From the NCBI GenBank assembly GCA_964580435.1, contig CAZOKP010000057.1, positions 1 through 17,393 on the forward strand: a DNA stretch of 17,393 nucleotides, in the 5' to 3' direction. The notes below the pieces were generated by a model. The model did not search any database. It saw only the letters and a list, made by a program, of their open reading frames with translations, and was not told the origin of the DNA. Shown here one piece after another: positions 5,969 to 14,271 of this stretch. This DNA comes from CAZKEW01 sp964580435. GTDB taxonomy: Bacteria; Acidobacteriota; Aminicenantia; Aminicenantales; UBA8522. Numbering within the stretch: the first letter of the stretch is position 1; each line of letters begins with the position of its first letter. A program made the position numbers and the translations under genes.

Positions 5969-7273
5969 TCACTGGCGGACGTATTCTCTTTGCTCCCGGC
6001 TGTATTGATGGTACCTGTTTCGGCCCTCGTCCTTGGCCCGATACATAGCAATATCGGCGTTTCTGGTGAGAGTGTCAGCGTCTTCCCCGTCATCAGGGAA
6101 GATGGCGATCCCGATACTGGCCGTGCTCGAAATCTTGAGACCATCGAACTCGAAAGGCTTGTTGAAAGAATGAAGGATACGCTCGGCGACATTTCTGGCT
6201 ACCTCTCCCTGGCGAAGCTCGGGGAGAAGCAGCACGAATTCATCGCCTCCCAACCGGGCAATGGTATCGCCCTTGCGGAACATGTGGATGAGTCGGGAGG
6301 CCACGGCGCGGAGGAGCCTGTCGCCGATGTTGTGCCCCCAGGTGTCATTCACCTTTTTGAATTCGTCCAGGTCGAGCATGAGGAGGGCAAGTTTATGGAC
6401 GTCTCTTTGAGCGTGGGCCAAGGCCATGTTCAGCCGGTCAAAGAAGAGATAGCGGTTAGGCAGCTCCGTGAGATGGTCGTGGATTGCATTGAACCGGAGT
6501 TTCTCCTCGTAGCGCTTGCGCTCGGTCAGGTCGTGAAGGACCAGGACGAGGCCGCTGACGTTGTCCTTGGCGTCCTTGATAATGGTCGTGCTCAGCTCGA
6601 CGGGGATCTTTTCCTCATAATTCACGATCAGGATATTTCCGTTCGGGTGATTCCGGGCGGTCTTCGAAAGCAGGTCCCCGAGGGACAGTCTGAGCAGCTT
6701 GCCGCTTTCTTCATCGGTCAAATGAAGGATGCTGGGAAGAGGTTTGGCGATGCTTTCTTCCTGGCGCCAGCCGGTCATCTTCTCGGCGATGGGGTTCATA
6801 AAGGTGATATTGCCTGATTTATCTGTGGCAATCACTCCTTCTCCGATGCCCTGGAGAAGAGTGGAGAGCCAGCCTTCTCTTTCCTTCAGTTTCGTCTCCA
6901 GCTGGTATTTGTACAAGGCCATCTCAATGACGGTCAGGAGTTCTTTCTGCTCGACGGGCTTGAGCGTGTAGCCCTGCGGTTCGGTGAGCTTGGCCCGCTC
7001 GAGCGTGTTCTCATCGGTGTGCGCGGTCAGATAGATCACCGGAATATTGAAATGTTCACGAATCCGCTCGGCCGCTTCCACTCCATCCATGTCTCCGCGC
7101 AGGATGATATCCATCAGGATCAGGTCAGGCTGAGTTTTTTCTGCTCTCTCGATGGCTTCCTTTCCGGTAGAAACCACACCGCAAACATCGTACCCGGCGT
7201 TCTTGATCATGTTCTCGATATCCCGCGCGATGAGGCCTTCGTCTTCAACTATGAGAATCCTGATTTTTTCCAT
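5969..7273 (-). CDS. Response regulator with PAS and GGDEF domains (diguanylate cyclase)
   Basis: The 434-residue protein has three domains. A receiver domain (1-120) has the acidic pair E10/D11, phosphoacceptor D55 in LILMDI, T83 and K105. A PAS domain (about 133-252) starts at WLSTLLQGIGEGVIAT. A GGDEF domain (about 262-430) carries the intact RLGGDEFV active site (GGDEF at 342-346) and, five residues before it, RKGD (333-336), matching the RxxD product-inhibition site. It should make cyclic di-GMP from two GTP when phosphorylated and be limited by its product. No EAL or HD-GYP domain is present. The gene begins 2 bases after the TAA of the large kinase gene, with AAAGGA as its ribosome site inside the kinase's end, so translation is probably coupled and the kinase is the natural partner. 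Confidence 0.93.
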   Translation of the reverse strand: MEKIRILIVEDEGLIARDIENMIKNAGYDVCGVVSTGKEAIERAEKTQPDLILMDIILRGDMDGVEAAERIREHFNIPVIYLTAHTDENTLERAKLTEPQGYTLKPVEQKELLTVIEMALYKYQLETKLKEREGWLSTLLQGIGEGVIATDKSGNITFMNPIAEKMTGWRQEESIAKPLPSILHLTDEESGKLLRLSLGDLLSKTARNHPNGNILIVNYEEKIPVELSTTIIKDAKDNVSGLVLVLHDLTERKRYEEKLRFNAIHDHLTELPNRYLFFDRLNMALAHAQRDVHKLALLMLDLDEFKKVNDTWGHNIGDRLLRAVASRLIHMFRKGDTIARLGGDEFVLLLPELRQGEVARNVAERILHSFNKPFEFDGLKISSTASIGIAIFPDDGEDADTLTRNADIAMYRAKDEGRNRYHQYSREQREYVRQ

Positions 7274-7275
7274 TT

Positions 7276-10200
7276 TTACGTCCTTTGCCTGGACTTGACT
7301 TCCTGAACGAGAATCTTGAACTCCGTGCCTTTCTCCCTCTGGAGTTCAATCGAACCCTCGATCTGACTGACAAGAGTCATGACAATTTGCATTCCCAGCG
7401 TTTCGGTCCGGCGGAAATCCAGCTCCTCCGGAAATCCGACTCCGTCATCCCTAACCCGCAGCAAATATCCCTCTCCCGAAACTCGATGGAGCTCTATGGC
7501 GACCTCTCCGTTCCTCCCGTTGGGAAACCCGTGCTTCAAAGAATTCGACACCAGCTCGTTCACGATCAGCCCGCAGGGAATGGCCGTATTGATGTTCAGG
7601 AATACCTCCTCGGTGTCCATGGTCAAGCGGATGCGGTTGGAATCGACCTGGTAGGAGTGGAAGAGGTGGGTCGCTAAGTTGCCGAGGTACTGGGAGAATT
7701 CGATGCGGGAAAGATCCGAGGATTGGTAGAGGCGCTCGTGGATGAGGGCCATGGAACGGATGCGGCGCTGGGATTCTCTGAACATATCCAGGACGATGGG
7801 GTCGCTGACGCGGCGGGACTGGAGGTTGAGGAGAGAGGAGATGACCTGCATGTTGTTCTTCACCCGGTGGTGGATCTCTCTCAGGAGGACTTCTTTCTCA
7901 CTCAGAGAACTCTGGAGCCTGTCTTCGGCCTCTTTCCGTTCGGTGATATCCCGGATGTATTCGATGACTCCCTTCATCTGCCCTGTTTTTTTGTCGATCA
8001 GCGGGAAGCTGTAGAGGTCCAGCCATCCTGTGGTTTGGCCTCCATCCCCGATCCTGGGGACGACTTCGTAGGAGGCTTGAGCCGTTTTCAGCGTTGTCCG
8101 GGTCGGACACACCGCGCAGGGGTCCTTCTGGAGATGATAGGCTTCGTAGCATTTTTTGCCGACGATGGGCATAGCGTGGGCGTACCACTTTTCTATCGCC
8201 CAGTTGACCCTGATGATGTTGTACTCCTGGTCGAGAATGCTGATGCCGTCCTGGATGCTTTCGAAAACGCTGGACAGGAACCGCTCTCTCTCCTGCACTT
8301 CCTCCTCGGATTTCTTGCGCTCGACGGCCATGGCCACTTGGTCGGAGACAAACTTGAGGATATTCTTTTCTTCTTCTCCGTAGCGCACGCCTTCCGTGTA
8401 TGTCTGGACAACGAGAATACCGATCGTTTTTCCGTCAGTAATCAAAGGGACTCCGAGCCAGTCGATCGAAGGAGGACCGATGGATTCCACTTCGCCCTTT
8501 TTCTCCAGCTGGGCAAAGACTTCCGGCGAAGCAAGAAGGGATTTTCCAGTCCGGAGCACGTACTCGGTCAGCCCTTGGCCGGGCTTGCTGGGTGCAGGAG
8601 GTGAATCAAATTCGTCCACAAAATAAGGGAAGGACAGGAGCTCGCTGACGGGATCGTAGAGAGCGATGTAGAAGTTATTGGCCGGCATCAGGTTGGAAAT
8701 GACTTGATGAATGGAATGAAAAAGTTCGCCAAGATTTTTAGAGGAGTTCGCGGCTTTGGAGATCCTGAGGATGGATTCATTCACTTTTTCCATCCTCTTG
8801 TTCTCCGTAGCCTCGACGGCCAGGGCGATGCTGTCCCCGATGGAGACGGCAAACTGCTGTTCTTCCAGGGTCCATTTTCTAATCGCGCCGGTCTGCTCAT
8901 GGCAGATGATGCCGATGATTCTTCCGTGGAGCCGGAGAGGGATATCCATCATCGAGACAATTCTCTGTGGCTTCAGGTAGTTTTCGGCGAACTCATTCGT
9001 CCTTTGGTCTGTGAGCGTATCGTCGGCGGCGATAACGCAGCTCTCTTCGAGAGCGCGGAAGTAACGCGGAAAATCTCCGGCCTCGAGCACCTGGCCCTGG
9101 TCATGAGTGTTCTGGCTTTTTTGATAAACGTCATGACAGATGATGGCCGTGTGTTCGGAATTGAACAGCCAGATGCTGGCCCTCTCCACATCCAGAGTAC
9201 GCGCCGCGATCTCGGTGATCGTCCTGAAAGCAGAGTTGAGGTCAGAAAAGGTCAGCTTGGCCAGTTCGAGCAGCGCAGCCTGATGGCGAATTACCTGGCT
9301 GTTTCTGTTTTGGGTGTCTTCTTCTTCCTGCTTCTGCCGGGTGATGTCCAGCGAACTCCCTTCAAAGTGGAGCAATCGGCCCGCGCTGTCGAAAACAGGA
9401 TGGACGTTATCCTGAACCCAAATCATTTTCCCGTCGGCTCGCTTGAGTTGAAAATCAAAGTTGCGCAGAACCTTCTCCTTTGCCAGGATCGCTGCCGCTC
9501 TTTCTGCGTCTTTCGGGTCCAGAAAGAAGTCGGTGGCGTACTTTCCTAACGCAGAGTCCTGATCCTCGTATCCGAGCATCCGGACCATGGTGGGGTTGAG
9601 GTCCAGAAGCTTTCCTTCCGGATTCGCCCTGTAAAGGCCCACGGGAGCGCCCTCAAAAAGGGTCCGATATTTGCTTTCTTTTTCCCTTAAAGATACCTCG
9701 GCCACCTTTCTTTCCGTGCCGTCGATGAGGATTCCCTGGATGGCCGGCCGGCCCTCAAAAACGATCTGGACGGCCAGGACATCAGCATCAAAGGCAGAGC
9801 CATCCCTCCGGACGGCCTTGAACTCGTAGTGCCCGGCGTCCTTCTTCCCATTGTCCCGGCCTTTAAGCCGGGTGTTGACGAGTTCCCTGCTTTCCGGTGC
9901 AACGAGCTCGAGAAAGCGCATCCCGATGAACTCCTCCGGCTTGTCATAGCCGAAAAGTCTGGCGAACTTCTCGTTCGAGAATTTCAAAACGTGATTCTGG
10001 ACGACATAAATCCCCGCCGGCGAGTTCTCCATAAGCTGCCTGTATCTGCTCTCTGCTTCCTTCTGGACCTCGCTGGCCCGCTTACGCTCCAGGGCGTTGG
10101 CGAAGATGTCCCCGGCCATTCTGACCAGCGCGATGGCGTCTTCTGGCCAGCTCTTTTCCTTGCGGAGAGAATCGAACCCAAGAAATCCGACGAGAGAATT

Positions 10201-10659
10201 GCGCCAGGCCAGGGGAACGATAACGAGGGACCGGACCCCGAGAGCCTGCCAGATCTTCTTTTCCGCATCAGCCCTTCGGGGCAGGTCATGGATATGGGGC
10301 AGGTGAATACTCTCCAGCCGCTTGAGCTTGCCCATCAACCAGGGAAAAGACTGAACGGGCAGGCCCTGCAAATCGTCTTTTCTATGGGGGACACCCGGAG
10401 CGCACCATTCGTGGGTGTTATCCAGGCGGGAGTTCCGTTGCAGGAAAACATAGCCTCGGTCGACACCGGCCAGCTTTCCGATTTTTGCGAGAGCCGCCTG
10501 GATCCCCTTATCAGTGTCTTCGGGAGCAAGGGTTATGAAGCGGGTGGAAATGGCCGTGATATCGTCTTCGAATTTCGCTCTGGAGAGGAGAGCTTTTTCT
10601 GCGGGTCTGGGCCTGATGGGAATTGCTTTGGCCGGATGAGATTCAATCTGGGCCTTCAT
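7276..10659 (-). CDS. Soluble multi-PAS/GAF sensor histidine kinase (HisKA_2 type)
   Basis: The 1127-residue kinase has no membrane segment. In order I see a GAF domain (about 35-195), PAS (203-320), PAS (326-445), GAF (455-615), GAF (628-782), PAS (793-912), then a HisKA_2 phosphotransfer helix and an ATP-binding domain. The phosphoacceptor motif is LLREIHHRVKNNMQVISSLL (likely H931 in HRVKN), with the long QSRR...LIHERLYQS helix typical of this class. ATP-site boxes are VNELVSNSLKHGF (1033-1045) and DDGVGFP (1071-1077). HisKA_2 kinases usually pair with stand-alone or output-fused receivers, which fits the REC-PAS-GGDEF gene 2 bases downstream. The last PAS domain holds CYEAYHLQKDPCAVCP (C837, C848, C851), a cysteine cluster that may sense redox or bind metal. 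Ligands of the GAF domains cannot be told from sequence. Confidence 0.92.
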   Translation of the reverse strand: MKAQIESHPAKAIPIRPRPAEKALLSRAKFEDDITAISTRFITLAPEDTDKGIQAALAKIGKLAGVDRGYVFLQRNSRLDNTHEWCAPGVPHRKDDLQGLPVQSFPWLMGKLKRLESIHLPHIHDLPRRADAEKKIWQALGVRSLVIVPLAWRNSLVGFLGFDSLRKEKSWPEDAIALVRMAGDIFANALERKRASEVQKEAESRYRQLMENSPAGIYVVQNHVLKFSNEKFARLFGYDKPEEFIGMRFLELVAPESRELVNTRLKGRDNGKKDAGHYEFKAVRRDGSAFDADVLAVQIVFEGRPAIQGILIDGTERKVAEVSLREKESKYRTLFEGAPVGLYRANPEGKLLDLNPTMVRMLGYEDQDSALGKYATDFFLDPKDAERAAAILAKEKVLRNFDFQLKRADGKMIWVQDNVHPVFDSAGRLLHFEGSSLDITRQKQEEEDTQNRNSQVIRHQAALLELAKLTFSDLNSAFRTITEIAARTLDVERASIWLFNSEHTAIICHDVYQKSQNTHDQGQVLEAGDFPRYFRALEESCVIAADDTLTDQRTNEFAENYLKPQRIVSMMDIPLRLHGRIIGIICHEQTGAIRKWTLEEQQFAVSIGDSIALAVEATENKRMEKVNESILRISKAANSSKNLGELFHSIHQVISNLMPANNFYIALYDPVSELLSFPYFVDEFDSPPAPSKPGQGLTEYVLRTGKSLLASPEVFAQLEKKGEVESIGPPSIDWLGVPLITDGKTIGILVVQTYTEGVRYGEEEKNILKFVSDQVAMAVERKKSEEEVQERERFLSSVFESIQDGISILDQEYNIIRVNWAIEKWYAHAMPIVGKKCYEAYHLQKDPCAVCPTRTTLKTAQASYEVVPRIGDGGQTTGWLDLYSFPLIDKKTGQMKGVIEYIRDITERKEAEDRLQSSLSEKEVLLREIHHRVKNNMQVISSLLNLQSRRVSDPIVLDMFRESQRRIRSMALIHERLYQSSDLSRIEFSQYLGNLATHLFHSYQVDSNRIRLTMDTEEVFLNINTAIPCGLIVNELVSNSLKHGFPNGRNGEVAIELHRVSGEGYLLRVRDDGVGFPEELDFRRTETLGMQIVMTLVSQIEGSIELQREKGTEFKILVQEVKSRQRT

Positions 10660-10711
10660 TGTTCTCGCAAGCTCTCTTTAGACAGGAGTTTCCTCTGGTA
10701 GTTTCTTGTCT

Positions 10712-10740
10712 AATGTAGCCGGGGAGTTGGGGTTCTTCAA
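10712..10740 (-). promoter_or_regulatory. Candidate promoter for the kinase - GGDEF operon
   Basis: On the minus strand TTGAAG (10740-10735) and TACATT (10717-10712) are 17 bases apart, each matching the sigma70 boxes at 4/6. The start site would be near 10705, giving a leader of about 46 bases before the kinase ATG at 10659. The fit is moderate and other sigma factors cannot be excluded. Confidence 0.35.
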
Positions 10741-10819
10741 TAACCTATGAGGATGAATTGTGGGGGGATTTTTTTGCCTGTTCTTATCACCCCCAAAGGT
10801 GAAGCTGCCAAAGAGTGGG

Positions 10820-10844
10820 AACTTTTGCCCTTTTTTCAAAAGTT
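10820..10844. repeat. 8-bp inverted repeat with T-rich loop
   Basis: AACTTTTG (10820-10827) and CAAAAGTT (10837-10844) are exact reverse complements around a 9-base loop, CCC followed by six T. It lies between the divergent kinase and cyanophycinase genes and could be an operator for either; no regulator family can be named from it. Confidence 0.3.
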
Positions 10845-10881
10845 GGGGGAAAAGCAGTATCAGAAACGGCAAAAAATCCGA

Positions 10882-10910
10882 TTGGCAGGCCGTCGAATAT
10901 GGTAATATAG
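10882..10910 (+). promoter_or_regulatory. Weak candidate promoter for the cyanophycinase gene
   Basis: TTGGCA (10882-10887) is followed after 17 bases by ATATAG (10905-10910), or after 15 bases by TAATAT (10903-10908). Either would start transcription just before the ribosome site GGAGGAAGAG. Neither combination of box and spacing is strong, so this is tentative. Confidence 0.25.
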
Positions 10911-10927
10911 CCCCTTTGGAGGAAGAG

Positions 10928-11788
10928 ATGAGGAAATGGCTTTTTCTTTTCGTCGTTTTTCTTGGGATGATCACCCAGGCGGCCTTTGCTGAGACCAAGG
11001 GTTACCTTTTTATCATCGGGGGAGGGGACCGCCCCGAGAGCATGATGAGAAGGTTTGTCGAGTTGGCCGGTCATTTTGGAAGCGGGAAGATTGTTATTTT
11101 CCCGATGGCCAGCAGCGTCCCGGCCGAAAGCGGGCCTGAATTGGCGGCGGAATTCAAAAGCCTTGGAGCCCGGGAGGCGGAATACCATATCCTGACCTGG
11201 GAGCAGGCCCTAAAAGAAGACAGCGCGAAGATTCTTGATAACGTGGGCGGCGTTTATTTCTCCGGCGGCGTCCAGTCGCGGCAGATGGATGTTCTCCGCA
11301 ATACGCCCATCCACAGAAAGCTCCTCGACCTTTATGAGAAAGGCTGCGTCATAGGGGGCCATAGCGCCGGAGCGGCCGTGATGAGCGAGGTGATGATCAC
11401 GGGGGATGAGCGGAAGAAAGTCGAACAAGGCCATGAGTTTGAGACCATCGAGGCCGGAAACATCATCACTGTCGAGGGATTCGGGTTCTTGAAAACCGCC
11501 ATTATAGACCAGCATTTTGCCACCCGGAAGAGGCACAATCGGCTGATCAGCCTGGTGGCGGAAAAGCCGCAGCTTCTTGGGATCGGGATCGACGAGTCCA
11601 CGGCCATCATTGTCAGGCCCGGAGACGTTTTCGATGTTGTGGGAGAAAAGAACGTGGTCATATATGACGGTTCCAAGGCCGAAATAAGGATTGCGCCTTC
11701 CATGGCGATCGGGTTTACCGGGATGACGATGGATGTCTTGCTCCCGGGAGACAAGTTTGACCTCAAGGCGCGCAAGGCAGTGCGCTAG
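10928..11788 (+). CDS. Secreted cyanophycinase-like peptidase (S51 family)
   Basis: The 286-residue product starts with a Sec signal peptide (KW, hydrophobic core, ITQAAFA before E22), so it acts outside the cytoplasm. The mature part follows cyanophycinase: FIIGGGDRPESMMRRF, then FSGGVQSRQMDVL (111-123), the nucleophile elbow GGHSAGAAV (S146), DQHFATRKRHNRL (H196) and GIDESTAIIV (E223). Ser, His and Glu fit the Ser-His-Glu triad known for this family. Cyanophycinase cuts cyanophycin, an Asp backbone with Arg side chains, into beta-Asp-Arg dipeptides. The usual elbow is GTSAGA; here His replaces Thr. The frame opens 56 codons earlier at 10760, but the ATG at 10928 has the strong site GGAGGAAGAG and exposes the signal peptide. 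No cyanophycin synthetase or dipeptidase is nearby, so an external nutrient role or another peptide substrate is possible. Confidence 0.85.
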   Translation: MRKWLFLFVVFLGMITQAAFAETKGYLFIIGGGDRPESMMRRFVELAGHFGSGKIVIFPMASSVPAESGPELAAEFKSLGAREAEYHILTWEQALKEDSAKILDNVGGVYFSGGVQSRQMDVLRNTPIHRKLLDLYEKGCVIGGHSAGAAVMSEVMITGDERKKVEQGHEFETIEAGNIITVEGFGFLKTAIIDQHFATRKRHNRLISLVAEKPQLLGIGIDESTAIIVRPGDVFDVVGEKNVVIYDGSKAEIRIAPSMAIGFTGMTMDVLLPGDKFDLKARKAVR

Positions 11789-11845
11789 CGCGGATCAAAA
11801 CTGGGAAATCATTCCCAAGGCTTCCCGTCAAAAAAAGTACCTGAA

Positions 11846-11871
11846 GGCAACCTTTCTCCCTTTCCGTGCAT
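11846..11871 (+). promoter_or_regulatory. Candidate ECF-type promoter for the sigma factor gene
   Basis: GGCAACCTTT (11846-11855) has the AAC core seen in -35 elements of ECF sigma factors, and CGTGCAT (11865-11871) has the CGT start common in their -10 elements. The gap of 13 bases between the AAC and CGT cores is shorter than the usual 16 or so, which weakens the call. If correct, transcription starts near 11879, just before the ribosome site of the sigma gene, and the cassette would be self-activated as ECF operons often are. Confidence 0.35.
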
Positions 11872-11891
11872 CTTTAGACAGTGAGGAAGAA

Positions 11892-12596
11892 ATGAGCCCC
11901 ATGTCGTCCGCCGGAACACTTGTCATGCTCGTCGGATTGCGAGATAATGGCATCCGAATTGTCCAAGCCCGGATCGCCGAGGCGTTTCCCCTCATGACCT
12001 CAGACAAAAGAGAGCAGAGAAAAAGGCCGGATATTCCCTTATCTTCACTCTCCCATCTCATCTGGAGAAGCAAGGCGGGCGAGCCTGAGGCCATGGAGGA
12101 GATTTTCGAACATTACAAAGGCCCTCTTTTCAGCCTGATTTACCGCTACACTAATAATCGTCAGGCTGCTGAAGACCTCCTTCAAGACGTCTTTATCAAG
12201 ATCTTTACTCATATCCGGGATGTCCAAAAAATGGAGACGTTCGTGGCCTGGGTTTACCGCATCGCTTTGAACGCTTGTTATTCTTACCTTCGGAGCAAGC
12301 AGAGCGGGGCCCGCCAGGCGGTTTCTTTGAGCGAGGTGGAAGGCAGGAAGGAGGAAGCTGTTTACAACCGTCACGAAGAGGGCCTGGAAAGGCCTCTGAG
12401 TGAGGCGATCCATGAGCTTCCGGAAAAACTCAAGACTGTTTTGTTGCTCCACGATGTCCAGGGGTTCAAACATGAGGAAATCGCCCAGGTGCTCGGGTTC
12501 ACAGTCGGGACCTCCAAATCCCAGCTCTTCAAGGCGCGGATGCGAGTCCGGGAATACCTCAAAAATAAAAGGATCTTAGGGGAGGAGAAAAGATGA
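11892..12596 (+). CDS. ECF-type RNA polymerase sigma factor
   Basis: The protein is 234 residues from the ATG at 11892. Sigma region 2 covers about 70-137, with YKGPLFSLIYRYTNNRQAAE, then DLLQDVFIKIF and FVAWVYRIALNACYSYLR. Region 4 covers about 169-224, with LPEKLKTVLLLHDVQGFKHE, EIAQVLGFTVGTSKSQLFKA and RVREYL. The two are joined by a short linker and regions 1 and 3 are absent, so this is a group IV (ECF) sigma factor that would direct RNA polymerase to a small regulon. The ATG at 11892 has the site GAGGAAG. Homology proper begins near the later ATG at 11994 (200 residues), whose ribosome site is poorer, so the start is uncertain. Its last codons overlap the anti-sigma gene by 4 bases (ATGA), which signals translational coupling and a shared function. 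Confidence 0.92.
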   Translation: MSPMSSAGTLVMLVGLRDNGIRIVQARIAEAFPLMTSDKREQRKRPDIPLSSLSHLIWRSKAGEPEAMEEIFEHYKGPLFSLIYRYTNNRQAAEDLLQDVFIKIFTHIRDVQKMETFVAWVYRIALNACYSYLRSKQSGARQAVSLSEVEGRKEEAVYNRHEEGLERPLSEAIHELPEKLKTVLLLHDVQGFKHEEIAQVLGFTVGTSKSQLFKARMRVREYLKNKRILGEEKR

Positions 12597-13279
12597 GGTG
12601 CGCGGCGGCGAAAAGGCTCATCAGCGATTATGTGGACGGCGGGTTAGACAAGAGCCAAGAGGCTCAGCTCAAAAGCCACCTGGAGGCTTGCCCAGATTGT
12701 CAAGAATTGCTCCGGGATTTCGGGAGGATCGTTGAGGAAGCGAAAAATCTCCCCACACCCGTGCCATCCCCCCTGGCCTGGCAGAGAATCGCCGCCGGAG
12801 TGAAGGATGCCGGGGAGAAAGCTTCGACGTCCAGCAAGGAAAGAAAAGGCTGGTTTGTTTGGACCGGGATGCCGGCCGGGCTGAGATATGCTTTCGCCGC
12901 GGCATTAGCGCTGGTCGTCATCAGCGGGGGCCTTATCGTGGGATTGAGATCGCGCGGCGCGTCCGGTTCGGATGGATATACTCTGGCCAAATTGAAAGAG
13001 GCGCAGCATTATTATGTGCTCGCCATCAAAGCCCTGGATGAGGCCATCGGGGCTCAAGAGGACGGCCTGGATCCCCGGCTGGCCAAGGTTTTCAAGAGCA
13101 ACCTCGAGGCTATCAACGCGACCATTCAAACCTGCGAGCAGGTTGTCGAGAGGGACCCGGATAACCTGGCCGCGCGGGCTTACCTTCTGACCATTTACAA
13201 GGATAAAGTGACTGTTCTCGAAGAGATGATGGGAGCCAAGAAAGCTTCCTCAGAGAAGAGAACAGGGCTAACGCTTTAA
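12593..13279 (+). CDS. Transmembrane anti-sigma factor with zinc-finger (zf-HC2) domain
   Basis: The 228-residue protein opens with a zf-HC2 anti-sigma domain: C3, then HLEACPDC holding H29, C33 and C36, the HxxxCxxC zinc signature of anti-sigma factors. After a linker rich in Pro and Lys there is one membrane helix at about 97-117. The remaining 110 residues, probably periplasmic, are helical and charged (for example ALDEAIGAQEDGLDPRLAKV) with no motif I recognise; this part would be the stress sensor. It should hold the preceding sigma factor at the membrane until a signal releases it. The start overlaps the sigma stop by 4 bases. The next gene follows after 26 bases, so all three genes probably form one transcript. 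Confidence 0.88.
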   Translation: MRCAAAKRLISDYVDGGLDKSQEAQLKSHLEACPDCQELLRDFGRIVEEAKNLPTPVPSPLAWQRIAAGVKDAGEKASTSSKERKGWFVWTGMPAGLRYAFAAALALVVISGGLIVGLRSRGASGSDGYTLAKLKEAQHYYVLAIKALDEAIGAQEDGLDPRLAKVFKSNLEAINATIQTCEQVVERDPDNLAARAYLLTIYKDKVTVLEEMMGAKKASSEKRTGLTL

Positions 13280-13305
13280 AGAAAAGCTATAAAAGGAGGA
13301 GGAAA

Positions 13306-14262
13306 ATGAAGCATTTGAGGATGACAAAAACGGCTGTCTTGGCGGTTTCCTTTTTGTTGCTGTTCGCCTTTTCCGCGTCCGCCTCTTCATTAAAAGAGAA
13401 ATACGAAGAAAAATTCGAGAAGACGGTCGCCCTGGCCAAAGAAGGCAAGGTCAATATCAACAATATCTCTGGAAACATTGAAGTCAGGACTTGGGCTCAG
13501 GATCAAGTGAAAATCCAGGCTCTCAAAGTTTCCCAGGCAGATTCCCAGGCCAAGGCTAAGGAGAACGCCGCCAAGGTGAATATCGAAGTTACTGAAGAAG
13601 GCAGCGTCCTGCGCATCGAGACGAAGTATCCCAAGTTACCCTTTGGCGGATCAGTCAATGTCTCTGTCGATTACTGGCTTTGGATACCGGAGAAAGCCGC
13701 GCTTGGGGCCAAGAACATCAGTGGAAACGTCGATGTGGAAGGCCCGGGCGGGCCCGTTGACCTCAGCGCCATCAGCGGCGACGTTAATTTGAGGAAAGCG
13801 GCCAAAGGAGGCGACTGCAGCACCATCAGCGGAAACTTGGCGGTCTCGGGAGTCACCGGAGACCTTTTCCTCAAATCTGTCTCCGGAGATATCAAGGCGA
13901 CCCAGGTCAAAGGCTCTGTTCAGGGAGAAACAGTCAGCGGCAACCTTGAAATGCTGGATGTCTCTGAGGCCAGTGCTGTGCGTCTGAAAACTCTGAGCGG
14001 GGATGTTGTTTATCGGGGGCGCATCAACCGCGCCGGGACTTATAGCCTGAAATCCCATAGCGGCGGCATTGATATGTTCCTTCCCGCTGACTCGGCCTTT
14101 GATTTCGAGGCGGAAACCTTTAGCGGTGACATCGCCACCGATTTTGACGTCAAAGTGGTGGGCAAGATATCCGAGAAGGAGATGAGCGGCGTAGTGAACG
14201 GCGGAGGCGCCTCGGTCAAGATTTCCACTTTCAGCGGCGATATCAAGCTGAAGAAGGGCTGA
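13306..14262 (+). CDS. Exported DUF4097-family beta-repeat protein
   Basis: The 318-residue product has a signal peptide (TKTAVLAVSFLLLFAFSASA, residues 7-26) and so is periplasmic or surface-exposed. After a charged helix it is built of short beta units each containing SG(N/D/G), at about residues 55, 139, 157, 175, 193, 211, 231, 252, 273 and 310, for example ISGNIEV, ISGDVNL and FSGDIKL. This is the pattern of DUF4097 (putative adhesin) proteins, which stack into a right-handed beta-solenoid. The ATG at 13306 follows the strong site AAGGAGGAGG. DUF4097 genes are often found next to ECF sigma/anti-sigma pairs, as here, and may be a target or part of the sensing system; the molecular role is not known. 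A terminator lies 10 bases after the stop. Confidence 0.85.
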   Translation: MKHLRMTKTAVLAVSFLLLFAFSASASSLKEKYEEKFEKTVALAKEGKVNINNISGNIEVRTWAQDQVKIQALKVSQADSQAKAKENAAKVNIEVTEEGSVLRIETKYPKLPFGGSVNVSVDYWLWIPEKAALGAKNISGNVDVEGPGGPVDLSAISGDVNLRKAAKGGDCSTISGNLAVSGVTGDLFLKSVSGDIKATQVKGSVQGETVSGNLEMLDVSEASAVRLKTLSGDVVYRGRINRAGTYSLKSHSGGIDMFLPADSAFDFEAETFSGDIATDFDVKVVGKISEKEMSGVVNGGGASVKISTFSGDIKLKKG

Positions 14263-14271
14263 TTCTCCAAC

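Noticed and set aside
5876..6817. Plus-strand open frame of 313 codons opposite the GGDEF protein
   Set aside because: The opposite strand encodes a response regulator with intact REC, PAS and GGDEF motifs; the plus frame has no known motif and no ribosome site.
10760..10927. Upstream extension of the cyanophycinase frame by 56 codons
   Set aside because: It would bury the signal peptide inside the protein, and the internal ATG at 10928 has a strong ribosome site.
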